Shown here: positions 10,143-19,259 of the stretch, piece after piece
How positions within the stretch are numbered: position 1 is the stretch's first letter
How the letters are laid out: the number at the start of each line of letters is the position of its first letter
Source of the DNA: Tubiluchus corallicola
Lineage: Eukaryota > Priapulida > Priapulimorpha > Priapulimorphida > Tubiluchidae
Assembly (NCBI GenBank): GCA_030141605.1
Contig: JAQGDQ010000850.1
Coordinates: forward strand, 1 to 30,000
Reading direction: 5' to 3'
DNA: 30,000 nt
The notes under the pieces: generated by a model
Database searches by the model: none
The model's input: only the letters and a program-made list of their open reading frames with translations
Told to the model about the DNA's origin: nothing
Made by a program: the position numbers and the translations under genes

Positions 10143-10180
10143 GTATGAGATGTGGTTTGTTGAATTTGGCAACAGCCTCG

Positions 10181-10757
10181 TTAACTCCTTCATGACCGCA
10201 CCATTCAAAATAGGTCTTATAAGACCCGTGACTTTTCTGGTACTGTATGAGTACAGACATAACTAAATGATGACAAATTAGGTACTGTTCTGTTCAGGAG
10301 AATCTCGGCTATCGAATCATGCTGTTTGTTTAAACTTTTATAAGTGATTTAATTGGATAAAATTAAGAAAAACATGCCCTTTTCAGGCACTCCAAATTAC
10401 CTACTATATAGCTTAGTCTCGTGTACACATGCATGATCATACACGCTACTTTATTTAATGCCCCTTGCTACAGCCCAAGAGATCTGGCTGATGTACAGAG
10501 TTCCTGTACAAATCAACAGATCAATGAAGGAGAAATTAAGGTCGTTTCATCTTGTAACAGGAATTTCTGCTTAAAAATAGAGTAGACTTGAGGCCAAAGT
10601 CTATCAGAGTGTTGTGTCTGGATAGTTGCCATTTTCTGCATTAGCTGATTTCACACAAGTGATACTGTACATTGTTACAGTGCAAACACTGCAGTTACTT
10701 AAAGCTTTTTTTCAACTTTTTTCATCAAAAATCTGGCTAAGGAAAGCAAATTAATTT
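10181..10757 (+). mobile_element. TTAA-bounded element, truncated copy
   Basis: Begins TTAACTCCTTCATGACCGCA and is collinear with 15618-16345 over ATTCAAAATA(G/T)GTCTTATAAG, CTGTATGAGTACAGACATA, CACGCCC/CATGCCC TTTTCAGGCACTCCAA and GATTTCACACAAGTGATACT. The similarity stops after TTCATCAAAAATC, so the right inverted repeat is lost. It starts only 37 bp after the donor at 10143. Confidence 0.85.
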
Positions 10758-11129
10758 CATTAATAGTTATCCATTATTTCGCCCATATGGTAAGTCGTCA
10801 CTTTGTTTGCATCCAAGTAACGTGTAACGACACGTGTGCAAGCTTTTACATTGCGAGCGGCCCGTACTAGGCGTTTTTAAGACAATTAGGTGATTGATTC
10901 TACATTACCGGGAGTCTAATACATGGCACCTCCTGTGTTAGCTTAATATCTGTAAATACGGACAATCGGCAAATTCGGACCGACGTCTACCCGCTTTTGT
11001 CCGACAAACCGTGATACGAGTGCAATTATTTTTCATCTTTTTGACACGGTAAAGTAATTTGTACCTAAAAAAGTAGCTAAATTAACGATGAGCGTGCTAA
11101 GCCAAACTATTAAATTGTTTACATTTTAG
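10758..11129 (+). other. Intron segment without recognisable features
   Basis: I find no repeat shared with the window and no exon before the acceptor TTTACATTTTAG at 11129. Confidence 0.5.
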
Positions 11130-11237
11130 CTCTCTTTCTGACGATATGTATGAGGGAGATGCCCAGGGTCCAATCAACAAAGAACCAGATGAAAAACTTT
11201 ATCCGATGAAGTACCAGAAATCGGGAATCAAGCGATT
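11130..11237 (+). CDS. RILPL1: RILPL1-like, linker and GIKRFF motif exon
   Basis: Acceptor TTTACATTTTAG, one base completing a Cys codon with the previous exon, 35 codons and two bases at the donor CGATT|GTAAGT. It reads SLSDDMYEGDAQGPINKEPD and then EKLYPMKYQKSGIKR. The closing SGIKR, continued by FFRFFF in the next exon, matches the SGIKRLFSFF motif that follows RH2 in vertebrate RILPL1. The acidic, Pro-containing linker before it is poorly conserved in the family. Its identity therefore rests on the terminal motif plus the matched phases at both junctions (2 in, 2 out). Confidence 0.88.
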
Positions 11238-11329
11238 GTAAGTTTGTTTTTGTTGCATTGTACAAAAAAATTCTCTTTTGTAGACGTTTTTACAAAATCT
11301 TATCTAAAATAGCTGGGTATTTGTGTGCT

Positions 11330-11938
11330 GTAAGTCCTCGCTTAACGACTCGCGGTTTAGCGACGTTTCGTTTTAACGACGCTGATCATTTAACCCCTTT
11401 TTTCACTTAACGAGGCACGTCTCGCTTAACGACTCCCGGTTTAGCAACGTTTCGTTTTAACGACGCTAATCATTTAACCCATTTTTTCACTTAACGAGGC
11501 ACGCCTCGCTTAACGACTCCCGGTTTAGCAACGTTTCGTTTTAACGACGCTGATCATTTAACCCCTTCTTTCACTTAACGAGGCATGCCTCACTTAGCGA
11601 CTCCCGGTTTAGCGACGTTTCGTTTTAACGACGATGATCATTTAACCCTTTTTTTCACTTAACGAGGCATGCCTTGCTTAACGACTCCCGGTTTAGCGAC
11701 GTTTCGTTTTAACAACGCTGATCATTTAACCCCTTCTTTCACTTAACGAGGCACGTCTTGCTTAACGACTCCCGGTTTAGCGACGTTTCGTTTTAAAGAC
11801 GCTGATCATTTAACCCCTTTTTTCACTTAACGAGGCATGTCTCGCTTAACGACTCCCGGTTTAACGATGTTTCCTTTTAACAACGCTGATCATTTAACCC
11901 CTTCTTTCAGTTTAATGACGCACGTCTCGCTTAACGAT
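11330..11938 (+). repeat. 84-bp minisatellite in the penultimate RILPL1-like intron
   Basis: About seven units with an exact 84-bp offset; the block GCTGATCATTTAACCCCTT recurs at 11381, 11465, 11549, 11633 and onward. Each unit contains several degenerate submotifs of the form TTTARCGAC (CTTAACGACTC, GTTTAGCGACG, TTTTAACGACG, ACTTAACGAGG), so the unit itself arose from a shorter repeat. It lies wholly inside the intron between 11238 and 12029. Confidence 0.95.
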
Positions 11939-12029
11939 GATTTTTTTACTTTGCTCAATGCAAATTATGAACAAAATTTTTAACCAATCTGATGCAATCT
12001 TGATGGACGAAATGATTTTCCGTTTGCAG

Positions 12030-12282
12030 TTTTCGATTCTTCTTCGGAGACGAGAGCCCGTTCTCCAGCGCACGGAGCAGTCCGGTTCACCAGCGCGCCG
12101 CTAAGCAGAGCGGCGTACGATCCAGTTCGCCTGATCCGAAACGAGCTAGCCGCGCAGAGTCGCCGGACACGAAGTCGCTAGGATCCGCGTCTCCGAGTCC
12201 GGACAAAACCTCGAAGCCGTTTAATGCTAAAACCACAACGACCAAAGCGAATTCCGCAAGCAAGGTTACTCATGAACAGTAA
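12030..12282 (+). CDS. RILPL1: RILPL1-like, C-terminal exon with stop
   Basis: The acceptor CGTTTGCAG gives one base that completes Phe with the previous exon, then FRFFFGDESPFSS follows, finishing the GIKRFF(R)FFF motif that is conserved after RH2. A Ser/Pro/Lys/Arg-rich tail follows (SGVRSSSPDPKRASRAESPD, SPSPDKTSKP), probably disordered and rich in SP phosphorylation sites. It ends HEQ-TAA at 12280-12282. The exon is clearly GC-richer than its surroundings, with CG dinucleotides typical of coding sequence here. The vertebrate tail after the motif is of different sequence and shorter. The last codons contain a usable donor, ACA|GTAAGC at 12278/12279, which would bypass the TAA; see the candidate exons at 18276-18310 and 20594-21135. 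Confidence 0.88.
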
Positions 12283-12444
12283 GCGTAGGAGTAGATTATT
12301 ATTATTATTATTATTGACGGTACTCGTATTGTAAACAATTATGTATCATTCGTTCATTTTATATGTGTATATATATATATATGCAATGCAGACCCACCAA
12401 CCATTTGATGTTAAAATGAGTGTGAAATGTAGAAAGCCCGGATA

Positions 12445-12742
12445 TCATCTTCCCCCTGGCAGGGGTCCAGGAGATCCTCTCCCCCCTGGCAGGGGTCCAG
12501 GAGATCCTCTCCCCCCTGGCAGAGGTCCAGGAGATCCTCTCCCCCCTGGCAGAGGTCCAGGAGATCTTCTCCCCCCTGGCAGGGGTCCCGGAGATCATCT
12601 CCCTCTGGCAGAGGTCCAGGAGATCCTCTCCCCCCTGGCAGGGGTCCAGCAGATCTTCTCCCCCCTGGCAGAGGTCCAGGATATCCTCTCCCCCCTGGCA
12701 GGGGTCCAGCAGATCTTCTCCCCCCTGGCAGGGGTCCAGGAG
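12445..12742 (+). repeat. 30-bp GC-rich minisatellite downstream of the RILPL1-like stop
   Basis: About ten units of 30 bp (occasionally 29): CCCCCTGGCAGGGGTCC, then AGGAGATCCTCT. Because 30 is divisible by three, long open frames exist on both strands (LPPGRGPGDP on +, CQGGEDLLDP on -); these are repeat products. Each unit contains CTCTCCCCCCTGGCAG|G, which resembles a 3' splice site. An (ATT)n run precedes it at 12297-12315. Confidence 0.95.
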
Positions 12743-13325
12743 GTAAATCATGCTCTAGAAACTTTTGCTTTTTTTAGATATCAAATTATCAATATATTAA
12801 CGCAAAAATACATCAAAAAATTAATGTAATTTTTGAGTACTGCTGATCTTTCTTATGCTGTTATTGCACTTTGCTGTACTTTTGTATATAAAAAGGTTCT
12901 TTTGTAGACGTGGAAGATGTTCAGTAGTACACAAAAGTGCTTAATTTTCAACATTGTAATACCTTTAATATATAGACTCATGATGGCATTAATTAAAGTA
13001 GTGCTACTAATAGTGTTGTGGTTGATAATCATGGGAAACGAATCCAGGTGATTTGCAAACTTGAATGTGAAGTTGCAGAATGCGTAAAAAATGAAATTTG
13101 ATGTAGAAGACTTAAAATACGTGGTGACATACGGTTAAAGCATGAGAGTTGTCAGGTTTCTGTATGCACTTGTACATACACGCGTATTATACATATGTAT
13201 GTAGATTGAAAGAATGCGACAGGTAGATATAGTCTGTAATAATGACGGTCTATATTAGCTGGCGGTACTCCATTGCATAATGTTGAGATAAGTACAGAAA
13301 TAATTTGCATTCTTGTTATGCAGAG
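12743..13325 (+). other. Stretch without recognisable features
   Basis: AT-rich sequence after the 30-bp repeat. I see no exon, RNA or repeat shared with other parts of the window. Confidence 0.45.
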
Positions 13326-13329
13326 CTAA

Positions 13330-14190
13330 AACCAGGCATGTTAACCGAAGTGAAATTTTCGTTTCCGTTGGCCGATAATTGCACTTTCGCTAAGTTTCGT
13401 TTCGGTTTCGGCGAAATTTATTAAATTTCGTAGCGGAAATTTCGGATAATTTTCAGTAGCATTTTTTTGAGGTTTTTACTAGTATTCATCCAGTTTACCC
13501 TCTCTTTTCTCCTAGATGTCAAAAACTGCTGAAAATTTGGCTAAAATTGTTAAAAAAAGAAGCGAAATTTTCTTTGACATAACAGTTTGTAGAGTGTTTT
13601 TACCAGCAATGTGGCATATCTTCAGTATTTGGCTAAAATAGTTAAAAAAAAGCCAAATTTTCGTTGACATAGCAGTTTGTAAAGCGCTTTTACCAGCAAT
13701 GCGGCAATCCTTCAGTATTGACGACTATGAAGTTTTAGGATCTCCAGGCACAGTCAACCGAAATATCAAACCATGTTTGAATTTACTTGAGCAAAATCAC
13801 TTTTAATCTTATAATTTATGAACTATAGGCAACAAAATGTCTGCAAAATAAAATTTGTTTATTTTTAATGAAGCTTTGTGATCTTTGAATGTAAATTAAT
13901 AAAGATAGTTAAATCCAAAAACATTGTAAAACATTCATTTTTCTCCATCAAACACGAGGTTCTATACTGTAAAACGTCCTTGTTTTTTTTTTATCGGTAA
14001 TTTTGCATCACAGCAAATGGAAACAAAAACAAACGAAAAACAAAATATTTTACTTATTTTAGAATTTTCTTTTCTTCAGTTTTGATCCTAGTTGGTTTCG
14101 CAAAAAATGTTTCTGTTCGGTTTCGTTTCGCTATCAGTTTGTCGGGTTTGATAAATTTCGGTTTCTGAATTCAGTTTCGGGTTTTAAGAG
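13330..14190. mobile_element. Possible old element with CGAAA/TTTCG-rich ends and an internal duplication
   Basis: Both ends are dense in GAAATTTCG, TTTCGTTTCGG and similar words (13345-13460 and 14095-14190), while the middle is AT-rich. Inside, a block of about 105 bp is duplicated: TTTGGCTAAAAT(T/A)GTTAAAAA, then AAATTTTC(T/G)TTGACATA and GCAGTTTGTA/ACAGTTTGTA followed by TTTTACCAGCAATG (near 13535-13620 and 13628-13710). I cannot define termini or a target duplication, and no protein is encoded. Confidence 0.4.
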
Positions 14191-14504
14191 AATTCAAATT
14201 AGGTTACGATAAATTTTCCTTTTCGAGTTCTCCTCATTAAATCATTCGATTTTAAAGGTGTTTCATGTCAGATCTTCCTGGATTATGAACTGTAGATGTC
14301 TGATTGGCTAATCCTAGTTTGAATTTACCCGGGAATACTTTGTGTTAATAAGCGTATAATATGCACAAAGCGTAATTGAAATATCGTATATTGCATGCTG
14401 CGGTTATATTGTGTATGCATTGTCTGAAATTTGTGGTATTGACATTTTGTACGTTTTGGATTCAAAGAAGCCATGTTACAAAAAGACAGTACATAAGTTT
14501 AAAA

Positions 14505-14985
14505 CAGGGGTGTGCAAATTGCGGCCGCCGGGACAATTTGTGCGGCCCGCGAAGAGATTTGTCAACCTAATGAACGTGCGGCCCGGGCGATTAATTGAGT
14601 GTATCCAGCTAAAGCCCGTGCCACGATCCCAATGATAGTGCGGGTAGTTTTTTCTACTAGATCTGATGCCATTAACCCTTACAAGACGGTTGTAGCTTAA
14701 TGTCACTGTACTACACAGACTGTGTGATACACATTACTAATATGCATTGTAATGAAATTACTACTATTTGTCCTGAAAGTAGAAATATATGGTTTGTAAT
14801 ATAAATTTTAATAACTTCTAAAATAGTTCTTTGAGTGTAGTGGTAATGATGTACGCAGGTCGGATGCAAAAAAATCGTTATTAGGCCTTTCTGTACTTGG
14901 CTCCTTGATCAAACTGCCTGTGGCCCGCAGGAATTGTGGGAAAGTTTAATGTGGCCTGGCTAGTCAGATAATTTGCACACCCCTG
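14505..14985 (+). mobile_element. Non-autonomous hAT-like element, copy 2 (both ends intact)
   Basis: Begins CAGGGGTGTGCAAATT and ends AATTTGCACACCCCTG, a perfect 16-bp terminal inverted repeat of hAT style (CAGRGG...). The interior is homologous to 6210-6666. Flanking 8-mers GTTTAAAA and ATTTAGAC agree at five positions, consistent with a decayed 8-bp target duplication. It is about 480 bp with no transposase. Open frames inside are chance. Confidence 0.9.
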
Positions 14986-15080
14986 ATTTAGACCATAGTC
15001 ATTATTAATCCAAAACGTTTTAATTTATGCTAAAGTATCGTCACCTTAGAACTGTTATTTGTTTTGCACTCGCGGATAGG

Positions 15081-15099
15081 GGTGAGCATCGAATGTTGA

Positions 15100-15149
<50 letters not shown>

Positions 15150-15184
15150 GAGAGCTAGCGAGGGGGGTGAGCATCCAACGTTCA

Positions 15185-15268
<84 letters not shown>

Positions 15269-15312
15269 GAGCGAGAGAGAGAGAGACGAGGGGGTGAGCA
15301 TCGAACGTTCTA
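15081..15312. repeat. Compound repeat: three GGTGAGCATC blocks separated by GA runs
   Basis: The block GGTGAGCATCGAATGTT occurs at about 15081, 15167 and 15292 (as GAACGTT/CAACGTT variants), separated by long (GA)n runs. The minus-strand Ser/Leu open frame is a repeat product. Confidence 0.9.
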
Positions 15313-15617
15313 GTAGAGTGAACATTTGTCATTCAGGAGTTAACCTAGTCAATTCATTCCACCGTTTGTGATTGTTTAATGCCCTTTATTTGTAATTATT
15401 TATTTAAATCAATCAAGATTTTAATTAAAAACCTTTTATTGTTTGATCGTTAAAGTTAGTGCTAATTTAAATAGCGAATTGTGATAGAGACTGTGTAATT
15501 GAACTGGGAACATTGAAAATTTACACATTTTAGGTTTGACTCTGTGTATTTGTAATGAATTTTGTCATAGTATCATCTAGTCACGTTTTTGTTGATAGAT
15601 GATGCAACCATACCATA
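15313..15617 (+). other. Stretch without recognisable features
   Basis: AT-rich, with no exon or repeat recognised before the TTAA-bounded element. Confidence 0.45.
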
Positions 15618-16345
15618 TTAACTCGTTCAGGACCGCACTATTCAAAATATGTCTTATAAGACCTATGACTTTTCTGCTACTGTATGAGTACAGACATAGC
15701 TAAATGATTATAAATTAGGTACTGTTCCATTCAGGAATTTCGGCTATGCAATCATGCTGTTTGTTTAAGCATTTATAAGTGATTTAATCGAATAAAGTTA
15801 AGAAAAACACGCCCTTTTCAGGCACTCCAACTAAGCCTATCGAGTTGTTTAGTCTGGTGTAATCGCGTGATCGTACACACTATTTTATTGATCGCCTGAT
15901 GGATGCAACTCAAGCTGTGCAGTGTTCTGGTGCTATTCCAGGAAAAAACAACTGAGCCAAGGAGAAATTAAGGTCGTTTCATCTTTTAACAGGAAATTCT
16001 CCTTAAAAATAGAGTAGACTTGAGGCCAAGGTGTATCGGAGTGTTGTGTCTGGATAGTTGAAATTTTCTGCATTAGCTGATTTCACACAAGTGATACTGT
16101 ACATTGTTGCAGTTTAAGCAATGCAGTTACTGAAAGATTTTTTTAATTTGTTCATCAAAAATCAATTTTTAATTTGCTTTAGGTAAGCAAATGCATTTCG
16201 TATATAAATGTGCATAAAAATCTATTGTGTGAGGAGTAGAAACCAACAAAAATTGTCAAATATAACCTAATTGCTGTTTAGTGAGAGCAGTTTTTCATGA
16301 ACCCCTGCAAAATGCAGCAAAAGCTTAGGGTCCTGAAGGAGTTAA
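15618..16345 (+). mobile_element. TTAA-bounded non-autonomous element, complete copy
   Basis: Begins TTAACTCGTTCAGGACCGCA and ends GGGTCCTGAAGGAGTTAA: terminal inverted repeats carrying TTAA at both tips (15618-15621 and 16342-16345). TTAA target duplications are characteristic of piggyBac elements; the short inverted repeat TTAACTCNTTCAGGACC would fit, but the superfamily is inferred. It is 728 bp with no transposase frame. A second, right-truncated copy is at 10181-10757. Confidence 0.88.
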
Positions 16346-16556
16346 TGTACAAACTGATCATATTTGTACAGGCAGATCTAATCGAAATGCATGCGTTGTA
16401 TATTGCTTCACACTTACAGCTAGATTTGTTCATTTTTAAAGGTCACATTTAGTGTAAAAACAAGAAGTTTTCTTTAATAAAAGGAGTTAATCGTAAATTA
16501 AAATTTGATACTAATTTTAATAAATTTCATGGCTTCCTTCCTAATGAAATCCAAGT

Positions 16557-16885
16557 TACATTTTCCTCTAACATTTTGTTCGGTTTTGCTCATGAAAATT
16601 TGGAAAATCTCGGGTTAAACAAATGTCCTAGCAACGGTTTCCTTGGATACCGCGTCGTTTCTGTGATGCTGAATTTGTAAACAATGCTACACAGTGTCAT
16701 GTGACATGTGGGTAACTAAAACTTACATTTTCCCCCAAAGTATTTTGTTCGATTTTGCTCATGAAACTTTTGAAAATCTCAGGCTAAACAAATGTCCTAG
16801 CAACGGTTTCCTTGGATACCACGTCATTTCTATGATGCTGAATTTGTACACAATCCCACACAGTGTCACGTGACGTGGTAACTAA
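16557..16885. repeat. Tandem duplication with a unit of about 167 bp
   Basis: Two copies share TTACATTTTCC, GTTCG(G/A)TTTTGCTCATGAAA, AACAAATGTCCTAGCAACGG and TTTCCTTGGATACC, then GTGTCA(T/C)GTGAC. The copies differ by scattered substitutions, so the duplication is moderately old. Each unit carries CCTAGCAAC (an RFX/X-box-like half site), and the second carries the palindrome GTCACGTGAC. Confidence 0.9.
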
Positions 16886-17340
16886 ACGCAAACTGCCGTA
16901 ACTAAGGACAGGCGTCATTTAAGAAGCAAAATGGGCGAAAATCAAATTCCAGATTTTTTCTTCGGAAATGACAGCTTCACATTAGATTTCCTCATATAAA
17001 CCACCAAGAAAAAGTTAAAAGTCTCAGACAACAGCATCTTCTTCCTGTTTTTGTGTAAACCTGGAACTTCATATAGTACGCTATATTTGACCTTTAAATT
17101 ACGTTTTTTGGTTTATTTCGATTTTTTATCATGTCCAATTTTTCGTTTGTGATTTTTTAACATTCCAATAATTTCTTATATGATTTTACTGATTCTACGG
17201 ATGGTGTATTTTTTTAATAAGCGTTTTACAATAACGTGCTGTAGTGATTTGTAATGCTGCACATTAAAGTTGTTTAATTAGTAGCACTTGTCCTACTGTG
17301 ATTATAAGCGAATATGTACAATTACATTAATGTGTGTAGA
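16886..17340 (+). other. Stretch with one short ORF and no established gene
   Basis: A 22-codon ORF starts at 16931 in the context GCAAAATGG and reads MGENQIPDFFFGNDSFTLDF plus two residues before TAA at 16997. I see no splice donor that would extend it and no recognised family. Nothing else is supportable here. Confidence 0.35.
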
Positions 17341-17984
17341 TATGTGTGCTTGCAAACTAAAATCGTGCATAAGTCGGCATAGTTAAAACTACGTTATGAT
17401 GCTTCAAAGTAGAATGCATCAAAAATTTGGTCAAAAATTAATGTTAATTTTTGCTTTTTTATAAAAACAAATGCTAAATATATTGGACTTCTATATTCTA
17501 TTATCAAATTATCAAGAAAGTGTTCAAAAATACTTAATGTTTGATTTTATAACTCCTTACCCACTTTTCTGATTAGAAACTAGTACTGCTATTGTTAAAA
17601 AACTCCTATTTTTAAACTCCGATTGTAGACGCAAGCCCTGTTGACAAGCTCAGATCTTCGTCAGGAAGAGCCATCTACTGGATTTAAACATAACTTCAAT
17701 GTGTTCTTGCAAAGTCTGTAGCAACTAACATTTGTACGGTTACTAAGTGTTTTGTAGAAACGCAACAAAAAACAATGGCTAACTTTAACAGTGATTTTCT
17801 CAAGATTATGTTATTCAGTGCGCAGCCTGCACCTCAACTTCAACAATGATTATCTCAGCTTAGAAATAACATAGAGCGATGAACTTGGTATCAAAATGAT
17901 CCTCATGAAATGGAGATTCAGGATATGTGAATAACTAGAAAAGCTTAGACGACTTATTGACGATTTTTGCTATGCAATCACATA
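17341..17984 (+). mobile_element. Complete reference copy of the GTGTGCTTGC-end MITE family
   Basis: The left end TATGTGTGCTTGCAAACTAA and the reverse complement of the right end, TATGTGATTGCATAGCAAAA, form imperfect terminal inverted repeats of about 26 bp bounded by TA. It is 644 bp with no transposase. Related pieces lie at 757-915, 5095-5285, 8783-9005 and 9318-9886, all in the same orientation. TA at both tips would fit a Tc1/mariner-like element, but the superfamily is not determined. Confidence 0.85.
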
Positions 17985-18275
17985 CGTTAGTACTTAATAT
18001 ATTTATCGGTTTCCAAAGATAGTAAGTAAGGTACAAATTTGGTAAAAGTTAATTATGCTATTAATTTATAGATACACATAAAGTCTGCCTTAGTGCGTTA
18101 GTATTTTATCGTATTATATAAGAAACACTAATAGTACATGTATTTGTAGAAAAGAAATAGTTATTCTTACATTTAAAACTACGATATGAAGATGTATGTA
18201 TGCAATCACGAGACATCTAGAATACTTATTAAATATGTGAAACATTGAACTGTAATGAGGATGTGTTGTTTCCAG

Positions 18276-18310
18276 ATCTTCTTGTAGTCATCAGTCAGTG
18301 TTGTACATAG
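18276..18310 (+). CDS. Candidate 35-nt microexon of the RILPL1-like gene (alternative 3' path)
   Basis: A strong acceptor (TGTTGTTTCCAG) and a strong donor (ATAG|GTAAGC) enclose 35 nt with one usable frame. Joined to the donor at 12278/12279 (phase 2) it reads Q-SSCSHQSVLYI and leaves one base. That base fits exactly the two leading bases at the acceptor CTGCAG of 20593, where a long ORF follows. The combined phases are consistent across three junctions. The support is purely from splice signals and frame; no homology is recognised. It could equally be a chance pair of splice-like sequences. Confidence 0.35.
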
Positions 18311-18661
18311 GTAAGCAAATTACATACATGAATAAGTAATCTGAAATTGTAAGTTTCTCGAAAAAATATTATGTTTGTCATAACTAGAGCTTATAATTCA
18401 AATTAGTGATAAATAATATTGTACTTTTGCTGTCCTGATTACAAAATCTTTTTAAGCAGTTCGTTATAGTTGATCCGCAATGTTGGGAACTATGCATTTA
18501 AAAATTTTAAGAACAAATATAAATGCTAGCCTAGCAATACAGTAATTATGCTTAGCCATCAGTTTGGCTGCTTATACTGTAGACTTCTTCAAGTTAAGTG
18601 ACCTTCTTAATGCCAAAAAATACTCTTTGTGCCATATTTTGCTAGCACCATTGGCTGTGAT

Positions 18662-19112
18662 TGACCTTTGACCTAGTCACGGAGATTATTTATATTTACA
18701 AAATCAAAATTATTGTGATTTCCTGTACGTGTGCACTTTGTGTTCAATAAAAATGCATGAAATTGCATACTGTGTTCGTTTTCTTGTTTATTCTGAGATG
18801 CATAGCTGAGTGGTCATGTGGTGTAGTTGACTAGCTGTGGTTAGTTTCGCTCTCAATACTGATCCAGTCCGTTTACCTAATTGAGCAAGAATGCATTCAT
18901 GGCCAAACGTGGTTAAGACAACTCAGTGAAGCCGCTGTGGGCAAAAGTTTGTATTATTTGACCTTGTGACCTTCACCTTTGACCTTTGAACTAAAAAGCA
19001 GTGGATTGTCAAGTCCTTCCTTTCCTATCCATAGCCAAATTTGGCGATTATAACGTCATCTTTTTTCATTTCATTGCATAGTTGACCTTGTGACCTTGAC
19101 TTTTGAACTTTT
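18662..19112 (+). promoter_or_regulatory. Clusters of TGACCT nuclear-receptor-like half sites
   Basis: A perfect DR1 (TGACCT-T-TGACCT) lies at 18662-18674. A five-half-site cluster lies at 18959-18992 (TGACCT, TG, TGACCT, TCACCT, T, TGACCT, T, TGAACT). A third cluster starts at 19083 (TGACCT, TG, TGACCT, TGACTT, TTGAACTTTTGAAC). AGGTCA direct repeats are binding sites of RXR/HNF4/COUP-type receptors. The same spacing in separate clusters suggests a dispersed repeat, so function is unproven. Confidence 0.5.
18746..18751 (+). promoter_or_regulatory. Canonical poly(A) signal AATAAA with T/GT-rich downstream element
   Basis: TTCAATAAAAATGC is followed within 25-45 bp by TGTGTTCGTTTTCTTGTTTATT, the usual arrangement of a cleavage site. 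It could terminate a RILPL1-like transcript using the 35-nt exon at 18276, or one that keeps the stop at 12282. It could also be chance in AT-rich DNA. Confidence 0.4.
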
Positions 19113-19259
19113 GAACCCAAAACAACAGATTTCCTGGCCTTGCACAAACCTATCGGTTTTTGATTTTATTGCACAGACAGACACACACACAAAGAGAGAG
19201 AGAGAGAGACCGTGAGAGATACGACTAAATAGTTGGAGCGGGCAATAAACAAACAAACA

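Noticed and set aside
12341-12829. 162-codon proline/glycine-rich ORF on + and a 130-codon ORF on -
   Set aside because: Both are translations of a 30-bp minisatellite; absence of stops follows from a unit length divisible by three.
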